DNA of 64,000 nt from contig NZ_BCTK01000013.1 of assembly GCF_001571245.1 (NCBI RefSeq), positions 62,001 through 126,000 on the forward strand. The letters are read 5' to 3'. Below are positions 23,841 through 32,549 of the stretch, piece by piece (the first letter of the stretch is position 1; each line of letters begins with the position of its first letter). Both the position numbers and the translations under genes were made by a program. The notes under the pieces were generated by a model that was not told the origin of the DNA, did no database searches, and saw only the letters and a list, made by a program, of their open reading frames with translations. The DNA is from Achromobacter piechaudii NBRC 102461. GTDB lineage: Bacteria > Pseudomonadota > Gammaproteobacteria > Burkholderiales > Burkholderiaceae_B.

Positions 23841-23849
23841 GGACGCGCC

Positions 23850-24611
23850 ATGAAAATCCTGGTTATCGGCGGCACCGGCCTGATCGGCGCAAAGCTAGTC
23901 AAACGCCTGGTCGAACGGGGCCATGACGCAATTGCCGCCTCGCCCGCTACCGGCGTCAACACCGTGACCGGCGAGGGGCTGGACAAGGCGCTGGCCGGCG
24001 TGCACACGGTGGTCGACGTCGCCAATTCACCGTCGTTTGAAGACGGGGCCGTGCTGGCCTTCTTCCAGGCATCGGGGCGCAACCTGCTGGCGGCCGAAGC
24101 GCGAGCGGGCGTGCGGCATCACGTCGCCTTGTCGGTGGTGGGCACGCAGCGCCTGGCCGAAAGCGGCTACTTTCGCGGCAAGATCGTGCAGGAAGCGCTG
24201 ATCGAGGCGGCCGGCATTCCCTACACCATCGTGCACAGCACGCAGTTCTTCGAGTTCCTGGGCGGCATCGTGCAGGCGGGCGCGCAGGGCGACGCCGTGC
24301 GGCTGTCTCCCGCCTATATCCAGCCGATTGCGTCCGACGACGTGGCCCTGGCGATGGCGGATGCCACGCTGGGCAAGCCGGTGAACGGCATCGTCGAAAT
24401 CGCCGGCCCGCAGCGCATGCGTCTGGCCGAGCTGGCGCAACGCTATATGGACAAGGTGGGCGATATGCGCCGCGTGCAGGCCGATCGCGGCGCGCGCTAC
24501 TTTGGCGCGTTGCTGGATGACGCGACGCTGCTGCCGACGTCCCTGTCCACCGCGCGCCTGGGTGAGATCGACTTCAATACCTGGTTCAACGTATCGGGCG
24601 CGCGCGCATGA
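23850..24611 (+). CDS. NAD(P)-binding NmrA/epimerase-like oxidoreductase
   Basis: The 253-residue Rossmann-fold protein begins MKILVIGGTGLIGAKLVKRL (GxxGxxG). It has the atypical-SDR features VVDVANSPSFEDG and HHVALSVVGTQRL and no classical YxxxK, as in NmrA-like proteins. It is 9 bases downstream of the decarboxylase-like gene and co-transcribed. This is the epimerase/oxidoreductase component of an ECF41-associated module. The stop is 28 bases from the convergent LysR gene. Confidence 0.85.
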   Translation: MKILVIGGTGLIGAKLVKRLVERGHDAIAASPATGVNTVTGEGLDKALAGVHTVVDVANSPSFEDGAVLAFFQASGRNLLAAEARAGVRHHVALSVVGTQRLAESGYFRGKIVQEALIEAAGIPYTIVHSTQFFEFLGGIVQAGAQGDAVRLSPAYIQPIASDDVALAMADATLGKPVNGIVEIAGPQRMRLAELAQRYMDKVGDMRRVQADRGARYFGALLDDATLLPTSLSTARLGEIDFNTWFNVSGARA

Positions 24612-24639
24612 TTGCCTCGGCGGCCTGGCTCCGGAATGT

Positions 24640-25644
24640 TCAAGCCGCCTCGTGCAGGGGGCTTTCCAGAATCTGCGGGGTTTGCGCGCGGATGTGTTCG
24701 GTCATGTAGTCGATGAACACGCGCATGCGCGCCGGCAGGTGCTGGCGGCTCAGGAAGCACAGGTAATGGCCCCGGTCGTCGGGCGCATACTGCGGCAGGC
24801 ACGCGACCAGCGTGCCGGCGCGCAGATGTTCGCCAACCTGATAGCCGGCCATCTGCGCCATGCCATGGCCGTCCAGCACCGCTTGCAGCACCAGGTCCGC
24901 GTCGTTGAAGCTCAACATCGCGGGCGGGGCCACCTTGCGCAGCGTGCCCGCCACCTTGAATTCCCATTCGTATATGCGCCCCGACGCCAGCCGGAAGTTC
25001 ACGCAGCGGTGCCGGGCGATGTCGTCTACGCAGGCGGGCAGGCCGTGCGCGGCGGCATAAGCGGGCGAGGCGCATAGCAGCATCTGCATCGGGATGATCT
25101 TCTTGGCGATCACCTGGCTGTCTTCCATGCGGCCATTGCGAAACGATACGTCGACGCGCTCGGCCGCGAAGTCGGTGGGCGCATCGTCCAGCCACAGTTC
25201 CACGGCGATGCCCGGGTGTTCGCGGCAAAAGCCTTGCAGCAAGGGCGCGACGACCTTGCGGCCAAAGCCGACGGTCGAGCACACGCGCAATAGGCCCGAT
25301 GGCGGCCCCTCCCGCAATTCGCGCATGTTGTCCAGGGCCTGCACGATGCGCGCGACGCCCGGATGGCACTGTTCATAGAATTGCCTGCCTTCGGCGGTCA
25401 GCGAGGTGGTGCGCGTGGTGCGCACGAACAGCCGGGTGCCCAGCTGGTCTTCCAGTTTCTGGACGCTGCGGCTGACGGCCGAGCGGCCGATGCCCAGGCG
25501 GTCGCCCGCCTTGGCGAAGTTGCCTTCGACGGCGACCGCGATGAACGCGACCACGCCGGAATACGAGGTGGCGAAGCTGTCAGCCAGGGAGTCCGCGCCG
25601 GGGGCGGACGGGGAAATCGAGGGAGCGAACAGGGAAGTCGTCAT
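24640..25644 (-). CDS. LysR-family transcriptional regulator
   Basis: The 334-residue protein has a winged HTH near residues 30-90 (NFAKAGDRLGIGRSAVSRSVQKLEDQLG) and a LysR substrate-binding domain behind it. The first 28 residues are a Ser/Ala-rich extension not usual in the family, so translation may start further in, but no better SD was found. It is convergent to the decarboxylase/epimerase pair and upstream of it lies a cupin gene. It is the best candidate to bind the two GTTGCC-N5-GGCAAC palindromes. A GTCTTA-N4-TAAGAC inverted repeat just upstream of its start may serve autoregulation. Confidence 0.88.
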   Translation of the reverse strand: MTTSLFAPSISPSAPGADSLADSFATSYSGVVAFIAVAVEGNFAKAGDRLGIGRSAVSRSVQKLEDQLGTRLFVRTTRTTSLTAEGRQFYEQCHPGVARIVQALDNMRELREGPPSGLLRVCSTVGFGRKVVAPLLQGFCREHPGIAVELWLDDAPTDFAAERVDVSFRNGRMEDSQVIAKKIIPMQMLLCASPAYAAAHGLPACVDDIARHRCVNFRLASGRIYEWEFKVAGTLRKVAPPAMLSFNDADLVLQAVLDGHGMAQMAGYQVGEHLRAGTLVACLPQYAPDDRGHYLCFLSRQHLPARMRVFIDYMTEHIRAQTPQILESPLHEAA

Positions 25645-25668
25645 GGTGGCGGCGCCGCGATCTGGTGG

Positions 25669-25684
25669 GTCTTATTGCTAAGAC
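25669..25684. promoter_or_regulatory. Inverted repeat upstream of the LysR gene
   Basis: GTCTTA-TTGC-TAAGAC is a perfect 6+4+6 inverted repeat ending 25 bases before the LysR start codon. Its position suits autorepression, but the arms differ from the GTTGCC palindromes. Confidence 0.35.
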
Positions 25685-25769
25685 GGCGCGGCGGGCCATT
25701 CTGTGACGCGGCATTGAAAAAAAACTTTCGAAGCAGCTCCTGGCGGGGCGGCCTCGTGGGCGATGCCGC

Positions 25770-26174
25770 CTATTTGATCGGGATCAGCGCGGGCGCACCC
25801 TGTTTCTTGATCAGCACCACCACGAACTTCGCGGGTTCGGTCTGGCTGGCGTTGCGTCCTACGGTATGGATGTCGTCCGGACCTTCGTAGTAGGTCTGCC
25901 CCGGCGTCAAGGTGACTTCCTTGCCGCCTTTGACCTGCATGACGATGCTGCCTTGCAGCACGTAGATAAAGCTGTAGGCGTCGTGGCGATGGATCGGGTC
26001 GGCCGCGCCGGGCGGGTAATCGACCGTGATCATCAGCGCGTCCTTGCCCGGAATGTCCGGCAGCGGCCGGCTCATGAGCTCGGTGACGACAGGTTCGGCC
26101 GGGGCGGCGTGGGCCGTGCCCAGCAGCGCGCCGGCGGCAAAGAGGGGCAGGGTGAATTTCAAGAGTGTCGACAT
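25770..26174 (-). CDS. Exported cupin-domain protein
   Basis: The 134-residue protein has a signal peptide (about 1-22, ending AHA). It then has one cupin barrel with motif 1 as YPPGAADPIHRHDAYSFIYVLQG (two His of the metal triad) and motif 2 as LTPGQTYYEGPDDIHTV. The ATG at 26174 is preferred because it starts the signal peptide; the frame is open further upstream. It lies between the LysR gene and the sigma factor, with palindrome site 2 about 80 bases upstream. It is periplasmic; its ligand is unknown. Confidence 0.8.
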   Translation of the reverse strand: MSTLLKFTLPLFAAGALLGTAHAAPAEPVVTELMSRPLPDIPGKDALMITVDYPPGAADPIHRHDAYSFIYVLQGSIVMQVKGGKEVTLTPGQTYYEGPDDIHTVGRNASQTEPAKFVVVLIKKQGAPALIPIK

Positions 26175-26255
26175 GCGCTTTCCCAGATGGCGTAGTGAAG
26201 CCTCATCGTAGAAGCGCACTTCGCGCGGCGGTAGATCCGCTGCGGGGATCACCAT

Positions 26256-26272
26256 GTTGCCTGAGAGGCAAC
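26256..26272. promoter_or_regulatory. LysR-type operator palindrome (site 2)
   Basis: GTTGCC-TGAGA-GGCAAC is a perfect 6+5+6 palindrome with T-N11-A. Its arms are identical to site 1 at 23217-23233. It lies 82 bases upstream of the cupin start and just after the sigma-factor gene. Confidence 0.55.
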
Positions 26273-26295
26273 ACCATGCGCGGTGCGGCCCGCGT

Positions 26296-27174
26296 TCAGC
26301 CTTGCGCCAACGCAGCGGCGATGCGCGCCAGCTTGTCCGGGTTGCGTTGCACCAGCACCCGCGTCAGGCGTTCACCGTCCGTCTCGTAGGACTGCACGGA
26401 TTCCAGTTGGCCATCGATGAAACGCAGCAGCGTCCATTGCCCATTGACCTGCACCACCTCGGCGCGCAGGCCCGTGCCGAAGCGGCGCTTGCCGGCGTAG
26501 AACAGCTGCGCCAGCCGTTTGCCGCCCACCAGCCGGGCAAAGCTTGAAACCTTGCCGCCGCCGTCGCCGATGAGTTCGGCGTCGTCGCTCAACAGGGCGT
26601 GCAAGCCGTGAAAGTCGCTGCGCTGCATGGCGTCGGCAAAGGCCAGCAACAGGCGATGCAGCGCAGCGCGCGAGACGGCTGCGCGCGGCTCGCCCTGGCG
26701 CAATTGCAGCCGGGCGCGACGCACCAGCTGGCGGCACGCGGCCTGGGTCTTGCCCAAGGTGTCGGCAATGTCTTCGTAGTCGGCGTCGAACACGTCGCGC
26801 ATCAGGAACGCCGCCCGCGCGTCCGGCGTAAGGCGTTCGAGCATGAACAAGAAAGCCACCGATACGTCGTCCGCGAATTCGTGGATCTGTTCGGGCGTGG
26901 AGGGCGCGGCCATCAGCATGGGTTCGGGCAGCCAGACGCCCGTGTAATGGGCGCGCTCGGCCTTGGCGGCGCGCAGCCGGTCGATGGACAGGCGCGTGGT
27001 GGCCGTGACCAGCCAGGCTTCGGCGTTCTCGATGGCGTCGCGGTCCGCGCCATGCCAACGCAGCCAGGCTTCCTGCACCACATCCTCGGCTTCGGCGACC
27101 GCGCCCAGCATGCGGTACGCGATCGCGTACAGGCGAGGGCGGTGTCGCTGAAAGACAAGCAGGGGGTCGGACAT
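26296..27174 (-). CDS. ECF41-type (SigJ-like) sigma factor with C-terminal sensory domain
   Basis: The protein has 292 residues. Sigma-2 (FQRHRPRLYAIAYRMLGAVAEAEDVVQEAWLRW) and sigma-4 (DVFDADYEDIADTLGKTQAACRQLVRRARLQL) are followed by a SnoaL-like C-terminal domain. That domain carries DGGGK and a terminal NPDKL, plus WLPEP in the linker, the three signatures of ECF41 factors, in which the extension modulates activity instead of a separate anti-sigma factor. The ATG at 27174 begins sigma-2; the frame is open upstream but not protein-like. ECF41 genes usually sit by carboxymuconolactone decarboxylase or epimerase genes, as here at 23361-24611. Confidence 0.92.
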   Translation of the reverse strand: MSDPLLVFQRHRPRLYAIAYRMLGAVAEAEDVVQEAWLRWHGADRDAIENAEAWLVTATTRLSIDRLRAAKAERAHYTGVWLPEPMLMAAPSTPEQIHEFADDVSVAFLFMLERLTPDARAAFLMRDVFDADYEDIADTLGKTQAACRQLVRRARLQLRQGEPRAAVSRAALHRLLLAFADAMQRSDFHGLHALLSDDAELIGDGGGKVSSFARLVGGKRLAQLFYAGKRRFGTGLRAEVVQVNGQWTLLRFIDGQLESVQSYETDGERLTRVLVQRNPDKLARIAAALAQG

Positions 27175-27382
27175 GAGCAAAGCCAACGCCAGGAGGACAG
27201 GGGCGGGTAGCCGCGTATTTTGCCGCAGCAAGGAGGGGTTCACAAGAACGCTGCGGCCAACCCGCCATATGCCTGGCATTGGTGCGCCACTCACAACATG
27301 GCGCTTCACGCTTCGGGTCTACCGGCTCTTGCCGGCCACGCCTACGATGCCTTCACTGTCTGACCCCTTAGGAGATTTCGTC

Positions 27383-28300
27383 ATGTTCCGTACCGATACC
27401 CCCTTGCATCCCGGCGTCGCCGGCCCCGTGGATCTGGTTCCGTCCCGCTACGCGCTGCGTATCGGAGAGATCGACGCGATGGTCGTGAGCGATGGCGTGC
27501 TGCCCTTGCCCACCTCGACGATGGCCACCAACGTCGAGCCGGCCGATCTGGCCGCCTGGCTGGACCATATGTTCATGCCGCCCGATGCGTTCGACTGGCC
27601 GTTGAACGTCATGGTGGCCCGCAGCGGCGACCAGACCATACTGATCGACGCGGGCCTGGGCGGGCAGTTTCCCGGATTTCCGCGCGCCGGCATGTTTCCG
27701 CAGCGTCTGGCGTCCGCGGGCGTTGCGCTGGAGAGCGTGACGGATGTGATCATCACCCACATGCACATGGACCACGTGGGCGGCCTGCTGGTGCCGGACG
27801 TGCAGAAGCGCCTGCGTCCGGATGTGCGCATCCACGTGGCGGCGGCCGAAGTGGCGTTCTGGACGTCGCCGGACTTTACGCAGACGGTGATGCCCAAGCC
27901 GGTGCCGGACGTGCTGCGGACCACCGCCACGCGCTTCTACAACGAATACCGCGACCGGCTGCACATCTTTGCAGACACGCACACGGTCGCGCCCGGCGTG
28001 ACGGTACGCGTCACGGGCGGGCATACGCCGGGCCACGCCGTGGTCGATCTGGTGTCGGGCGGCGAGCGCCTGACCTTCGCCGGTGACGCGCTGTTCCCGG
28101 TGGCCTTTGACCATCCCGAATGGCACAACGGCTTCGAGCACGACCCCGAGGTATCAGCCAAGGTTCGCATCGGGCTGTTGCGCGAACTGGCTGAGAATCG
28201 TGGACTGCTGGTGGCCGCGCACCTGCCGTTTCCGTCCGTGGGACGGATCGCGCGGGCGGGCGAGGCGTTTCGTTGGGTCCCCGTCATCTGGGACTTCTGA
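27383..28300 (+). CDS. MBL-fold metallohydrolase
   Basis: The 305-residue protein has the metallo-beta-lactamase metal motif THMHMDHVGG near residue 125, then GGHTPGHAV, GDALFPV and a distal His (AAHLPFPSVG). There is no signal peptide. The ATG at 27383 follows TAGGAGA with 8-base spacing. It is divergent from the sigma factor with a 208-base gap and is a possible member of the ECF41 regulon, although I found no clear promoter match. The substrate is unknown. Confidence 0.85.
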   Translation: MFRTDTPLHPGVAGPVDLVPSRYALRIGEIDAMVVSDGVLPLPTSTMATNVEPADLAAWLDHMFMPPDAFDWPLNVMVARSGDQTILIDAGLGGQFPGFPRAGMFPQRLASAGVALESVTDVIITHMHMDHVGGLLVPDVQKRLRPDVRIHVAAAEVAFWTSPDFTQTVMPKPVPDVLRTTATRFYNEYRDRLHIFADTHTVAPGVTVRVTGGHTPGHAVVDLVSGGERLTFAGDALFPVAFDHPEWHNGFEHDPEVSAKVRIGLLRELAENRGLLVAAHLPFPSVGRIARAGEAFRWVPVIWDF

Positions 28301-28329
28301 GCACCCGCCGCGCCCGGCGATTGCCTGCG

Positions 28330-30825
28330 TCAATAGTTGATCGACGCCGACAGCATGTACGTGCGGCCCGCCGCGTTCGTCACGAACGAACCGGACGCCA
28401 GCCAGTACTTCTTGTCGGCGACGTTTTCCACGTTGGCGCGGAACACGACGTCCTTGCCCGCGATCTGCGTGGCGTAGCGCGCGCCCAGGTCAAAGCGCGT
28501 GTAGCCGGGCAGGCGCAGCGTGTTGGTGTTGTTCAGGTACACCGACGAGGTCCGGATGGCGCGGCCGTTCAGGCTCAGGCCCTGCACCCATGGCGTGTCC
28601 CAATCCAGCCCCAGGTTGTAGGTGCTGGCGGGCACGCCGGCCGGGCGGTTGCCCTGGCTGACGCCGCCGGGGGTCTTGGTCAGTTCGCTGTCGATGAACG
28701 CCGCGCTGGCCATCAGGCGCAGGCCGCGCGTCAGCTCGCCGTAGCCGGTCAGCTCCAGGCCCCGGTTGCGTTGCTCGCCGAAATAGCCGTAGACGTTGTT
28801 GTCGTCGGCCTGGCCCGACGGGCGCGCAATCTGGAACAGCGACAGCGTGGTGATGATGTTGCCGTCCCAGTCCACCTTCACACCGGTTTCGTACTGCTTG
28901 GACTTGTACGGCGCCAGCACCGCGCCCCGGTTTTCATAGGTGTCGCCCACGATCGTGCCGCGCGTCAGGCCTTCGGCGAAGTTGGCGTAGACCGAGACGT
29001 TTTGCAGCGGCTTGACGACGATGCCGCCGATGGGCGAGTTGGCGCTGGCGCGGTAGCCGCTGGTGCGGGCGCCGGTGGTGGTGTTGTAGCTGTCTACGTC
29101 CACGACCTGGTGGCGGATGCCGGCAGTCAACAGGATGCGGTCCTGCGCGAACGACAGCGTATCGGCCAGCGCGAAGCTGGTCAGCGTGGTGTCGGACGCC
29201 TTTTGCGGCGTCAGGCGCACGGCCGGGCCGTCGGGGATGGGCGTGGGGTCGTAGATGTTCGAGGCCACGATGGCCGAGCCCGTCGAATACGCGTTGCCCA
29301 GTTCCTGGTTCATGTAGGTGGCGCCCAGCGACACGCGGTGGTTGACGCCGCCCGTGCTGAAACGCGCGGTCAGGCCGGCGTCGCCGCTGCGCGTCTTCGA
29401 ATACGAGTCGTAGTACGTCGTCATGACGTTGAAGTTGCCGTCCTGGTCCACCGACTGGCGCGCGCCCGCCATGTTGACGGTGACCGGGAAGATCTGCCGA
29501 ACCTTGCCGTCGCGATAGCCCGCCGCGATGTGGCCGGTAATGTGGTCGGTGAAGTCATATTCCAGGCGCGACATGATCGTGCTGTCGCGTTGCGACAGGC
29601 GCGTGCCGGGATAGAAGTTGATGTCGCCATCGGGCGGCGAGGGCAATTCCGTGACGTTGGCCTGCCAGCCGATCTGCGAACGGAAGTTCTCGATCACGTC
29701 TTCCTGGTGGATGGCGTCGGCCGACCAGCGCAGTCGCGCGCTGCGATAGTCGATGCCCAGCGCGCCCATGTCCAGGCCCTGCTTGCCGTCGCGCAAGGTC
29801 GATTCGCCGCCGCGCTTGACGCCGTTAAAGCGCAGGCCCCAGGCATTGTCTTCGCCAAAGCGGCGGGCCAGGTCCAGCTGGCCGGTGAAGTTCGCCTTGC
29901 TGGCGTAGCCCAGCGTGGCGCGCGCCAGCGGTTCGTCGTCGGCGCGCTTGGTCACCACGTTGATCGCGCCGCCGATGCTGCCGTTGGGCGGAATGCCGCG
30001 CATGAAGGCGCCGGGTCCCTTGAGCACTTCCACGCGTTCCAGGATCTGCACCGGCACGCGGCTGGAAGACACCAGGCCATACAGGCCATTGACGCTGACG
30101 TCTCCGCTGCCCACGGCAAAGCCGCGGATCTGGAAGTCTTCGCCAAAGCCGCCGCTGGAGGTCAGCGTGCGCACCGAGGCGTCGTTGACGACCACGTCGG
30201 CCAGCGTGCGTGCCTGCTGGTCGTACAGCAGTTCAGAGGTGTAGTTGACCGTGCTGAACGGGGAATCCATCACGTCTTCGGAACCCAGGATGCCCAGGCT
30301 GCCGCCGGTGGCGATCTGCCCTCCGGTAAAGGGCGGGGCCAGGTCGCCCAGCACGCCGGCCGTGACCGTCACCGCTTCCAGCTGCACCGTGCCGCCCGCC
30401 GCACCGGGGCGCGACAGCGTGACGTTGTTGCCGTTGCGGGTGTAGTCGATGCCGGTGCCTTGCAGCAACTGACGCAGCGCGGCCTCGGGGGCCAGGTTGC
30501 CCGAAATGGCGCGCCCCTGCTGGCCGGCCAGAACGTCCTGCGAGTAGAAGATTTGCAGGGAGGTCTGCGAGCCCAGCTGCAACAGCGCGTCGCCCAGCGG
30601 CTGCGCGGCAATGTTGACGCTGACGGGCGCTTCCTGCGCGTGTGCGGCCGGCGCCATGCCGAAGGCAAGCGATAACGAGAACGCAAGCGCGCTGAGAACC
30701 ACGCGCGATGGCACGCGCAGAGCAGGTCGGGCAGATACGGTAGTCAAGATCGGTAGCTCGGTGGAAGGCACGCCCGCAAGGCGCGCCGGTTTCGACGGAA
30801 GGTGGGCGGCGATGCCCTGGGGCAA
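28330..30825 (-). CDS. TonB-dependent siderophore receptor with signalling domain
   Basis: The 831-residue outer-membrane receptor has a signal peptide region (ending AAHAQ, about residue 64). A secretin/TonB short N-terminal signalling domain (about 70-125) follows, then a plug (about 150-280, with LKGPGAFMRG and NVVTKR) and a barrel ending in a C-terminal Tyr. Such receptors carry ferric siderophores and signal through FecR to an ECF sigma factor, both of which lie directly upstream. The start is TTG at 30825, chosen because AGGAAGG lies 7 bases upstream; the GTG at 30771 has no SD. A Fur-like AT-rich site precedes it. Confidence 0.9.
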   Translation of the reverse strand: MPQGIAAHLPSKPARLAGVPSTELPILTTVSARPALRVPSRVVLSALAFSLSLAFGMAPAAHAQEAPVSVNIAAQPLGDALLQLGSQTSLQIFYSQDVLAGQQGRAISGNLAPEAALRQLLQGTGIDYTRNGNNVTLSRPGAAGGTVQLEAVTVTAGVLGDLAPPFTGGQIATGGSLGILGSEDVMDSPFSTVNYTSELLYDQQARTLADVVVNDASVRTLTSSGGFGEDFQIRGFAVGSGDVSVNGLYGLVSSSRVPVQILERVEVLKGPGAFMRGIPPNGSIGGAINVVTKRADDEPLARATLGYASKANFTGQLDLARRFGEDNAWGLRFNGVKRGGESTLRDGKQGLDMGALGIDYRSARLRWSADAIHQEDVIENFRSQIGWQANVTELPSPPDGDINFYPGTRLSQRDSTIMSRLEYDFTDHITGHIAAGYRDGKVRQIFPVTVNMAGARQSVDQDGNFNVMTTYYDSYSKTRSGDAGLTARFSTGGVNHRVSLGATYMNQELGNAYSTGSAIVASNIYDPTPIPDGPAVRLTPQKASDTTLTSFALADTLSFAQDRILLTAGIRHQVVDVDSYNTTTGARTSGYRASANSPIGGIVVKPLQNVSVYANFAEGLTRGTIVGDTYENRGAVLAPYKSKQYETGVKVDWDGNIITTLSLFQIARPSGQADDNNVYGYFGEQRNRGLELTGYGELTRGLRLMASAAFIDSELTKTPGGVSQGNRPAGVPASTYNLGLDWDTPWVQGLSLNGRAIRTSSVYLNNTNTLRLPGYTRFDLGARYATQIAGKDVVFRANVENVADKKYWLASGSFVTNAAGRTYMLSASINY

Positions 30826-30869
30826 GTCGGCCCCTTCCTATCTAGACGCACGAGCCCGGCCGAAACCGG

Positions 30870-30888
30870 AATAAGAATCGATATTATT
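30870..30888. promoter_or_regulatory. Possible Fur box upstream of the receptor gene
   Basis: AATAAGAATCGATATTATT is a 19-base AT-rich island in GC-rich DNA and agrees with the Fur consensus at roughly 11 of 19 positions. It lies about 45 bases upstream of the TTG start. The flanking GTAAC-N6-GTTAC repeat (30891-30906) may be part of the same control region. Confidence 0.35.
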
Positions 30889-30930
30889 TTGTAACGGTTT
30901 TGTTACAAATACCACCCCTTAGCGCGCCGA

Positions 30931-31956
30931 TCAGCGCGCCACGACGCGGACGGCGCCGTCCGGCTGGCGGTCCAGCGCAACGGGGGCAATGGCGGGCAGG
31001 GCGTCGATCATGGCCTGCGGGTCGTCCACGCTGAAGATGCCCGATACGCGGTGCTGGCCAATGTCGGGGGCGTCCAGGCTCGCGGGCCGGGGCAGGTAGC
31101 GGTTCATCTCGCTGATGACGGTGGCCAGCGGCACGTTGTTGAAGATGATCTTGCCGCGCTGCCACGCCGTCAGATTCTGCACGTTCACCTGGGCGACCTC
31201 GCTCAATGCGTTGCCAGGGTAGGCGATGGCCTGCTGACCGGCGACAAGGCGGCGTTCGCGCGGCCACCACCATGAACCGGACTGCAAGCGCACGGAGCCC
31301 GATTCCACGCTGACCTGCAAGCTTGCGCTGTCGCGGCGCACGTTGAACCGGGTGCCCGTCACGGTGACCTGTCCCAAACCGCCCGCCACGACGAAGGGCC
31401 GCGACGCGTCATGCTGCACGTCGAAGAAGGCCTCGCCCTGTTCCAGCTCCACGCGTCGTTCGTCCGCGCTGAAGCGGGCGGCGAGGCGGGTGTCGCCGTT
31501 CAGGTGCAGCGTGGATCCGTCCGGCAAGGTGACGTCACGCCGTTCGCCCTTGCGGGTGGCGTAGTTCAGGCGCTGGTCCTCGTCGTCGAACACGAAAGGG
31601 GCCGCCATCAAGCCCACGGCAATCGGCAGCGCACAGGCCGTCGCCACGCCCAGCCCGAAACGGCGGCGGGACATGGGCGGCGGGGGCGTGGCGGTCAGCG
31701 CCGGGTCCATCAAGCTGCGCAGACGGGCAGGGGACACCGAGCGCATCGCGTCCCATTGCCGCATCAACTGGCGATAGTCGCGCGCGTTCTCGGGGCGCGC
31801 GTCGCGCCACGCTGCGAATGCCTGCTCGTCTTCAGGGGTGGTTTCGCCGGAGTGCATGCGCGCAAACCAATGGGCCGCATCGCCCGGATGGGCAAGCGCA
31901 TCGTCGCCGTCCGGGGGCGAGGGCTGGGCCGGTCGGCCGGAATCAGAAAGGGGCAT
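30931..31956 (-). CDS. FecR-family anti-sigma/signal transducer
   Basis: The 341-residue protein has an N-terminal cytoplasmic part with the FecR HTH-like W-rich motif (HWFARMHSGETTPEDEQAFAAWRDA), one membrane segment (about residues 103-125, FGLGVATACALPIAVGLMAAPFVF) and a periplasmic FecR domain (GERRDVTLPDGSTLHLNGDTR, VTGTRFNVR). It relays occupancy of the TonB receptor to the adjacent sigma factor. The start overlaps the sigma-factor stop by 14 bases, indicating an operon. Confidence 0.93.
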   Translation of the reverse strand: MPLSDSGRPAQPSPPDGDDALAHPGDAAHWFARMHSGETTPEDEQAFAAWRDARPENARDYRQLMRQWDAMRSVSPARLRSLMDPALTATPPPPMSRRRFGLGVATACALPIAVGLMAAPFVFDDEDQRLNYATRKGERRDVTLPDGSTLHLNGDTRLAARFSADERRVELEQGEAFFDVQHDASRPFVVAGGLGQVTVTGTRFNVRRDSASLQVSVESGSVRLQSGSWWWPRERRLVAGQQAIAYPGNALSEVAQVNVQNLTAWQRGKIIFNNVPLATVISEMNRYLPRPASLDAPDIGQHRVSGIFSVDDPQAMIDALPAIAPVALDRQPDGAVRVVAR

Positions 31957-32443
31957 GGTGTTGCAGCCGATCGTTGATGTGACGCACTGAGCGCGTCATG
32001 TATTTTTCCACCATGCTGCGTGACAGGCCCATTTCCTGCGCGATTTCGGTGTGCGTCCAGCCTTCGAGCCGGCATCGCAGATAGACGTGCCGGCACTTGG
32101 GCGGCAGGTCTTGCAGCGCGCGCGTCAATTCGTCGGCCAGTTGCTGAAAGCGCACGCCATCGTCGGCGGGCGGCGTGGCGGGGTGCTCGCCCCCGGGCAT
32201 ATCGTCCAGCGAGGTGATGTCCAGCGTGTTGACGTGCCGGTGCTTGCTGACCAGCCGGTTGGAGGTGCCCCGCGACAGATACGCGCGTGGGTCATAGATG
32301 GCCGCGACGTCGCCTTCCAGCATGCCGACCACCGTATCGTGCATGGCGTCCTCGCCATCTTCGTGTCCCCGTCCGCGCCATTTGCCGATCAGCTCCGCGT
32401 AATGGGCGAGCCAGTCTTTCCTGGCCTTGGGAGGGTGGGACAT
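31943..32443 (-). CDS. FecI-like ECF sigma factor
   Basis: The 166-residue sigma factor of the iron-starvation group has a sigma-2 region (about 5-75, HEDGEDAMHDTVVGMLE) and a sigma-4 HTH (about 105-160, LPPKCRHVYLRCRLEGWTHTEIAQEMGLSRSMVEKYMTRSVRH). It is the first gene of the sigma-FecR-receptor unit and directs transcription of the receptor on siderophore signalling. Upstream AT-rich DNA (32460-32500) has a weak Fur-like sequence. Confidence 0.92.
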   Translation of the reverse strand: MSHPPKARKDWLAHYAELIGKWRGRGHEDGEDAMHDTVVGMLEGDVAAIYDPRAYLSRGTSNRLVSKHRHVNTLDITSLDDMPGGEHPATPPADDGVRFQQLADELTRALQDLPPKCRHVYLRCRLEGWTHTEIAQEMGLSRSMVEKYMTRSVRHINDRLQHHAPF

Positions 32444-32549
32444 GAGAAAACGCTTGGGCGAAATAAAAAGTTATTGATTCTAATACGCATTAGCGTCTTT
32501 CGGTGAGTTTGCTGTCTATGCGGCCAGAGGAAGGCCGTGTGGTGGGCTG

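Noticed and set aside
28273..30675. 800-codon plus-strand open frame
   Set aside because: It is antisense to the TonB receptor and composed of shadow-type Arg/Ala/Val/His sequence.
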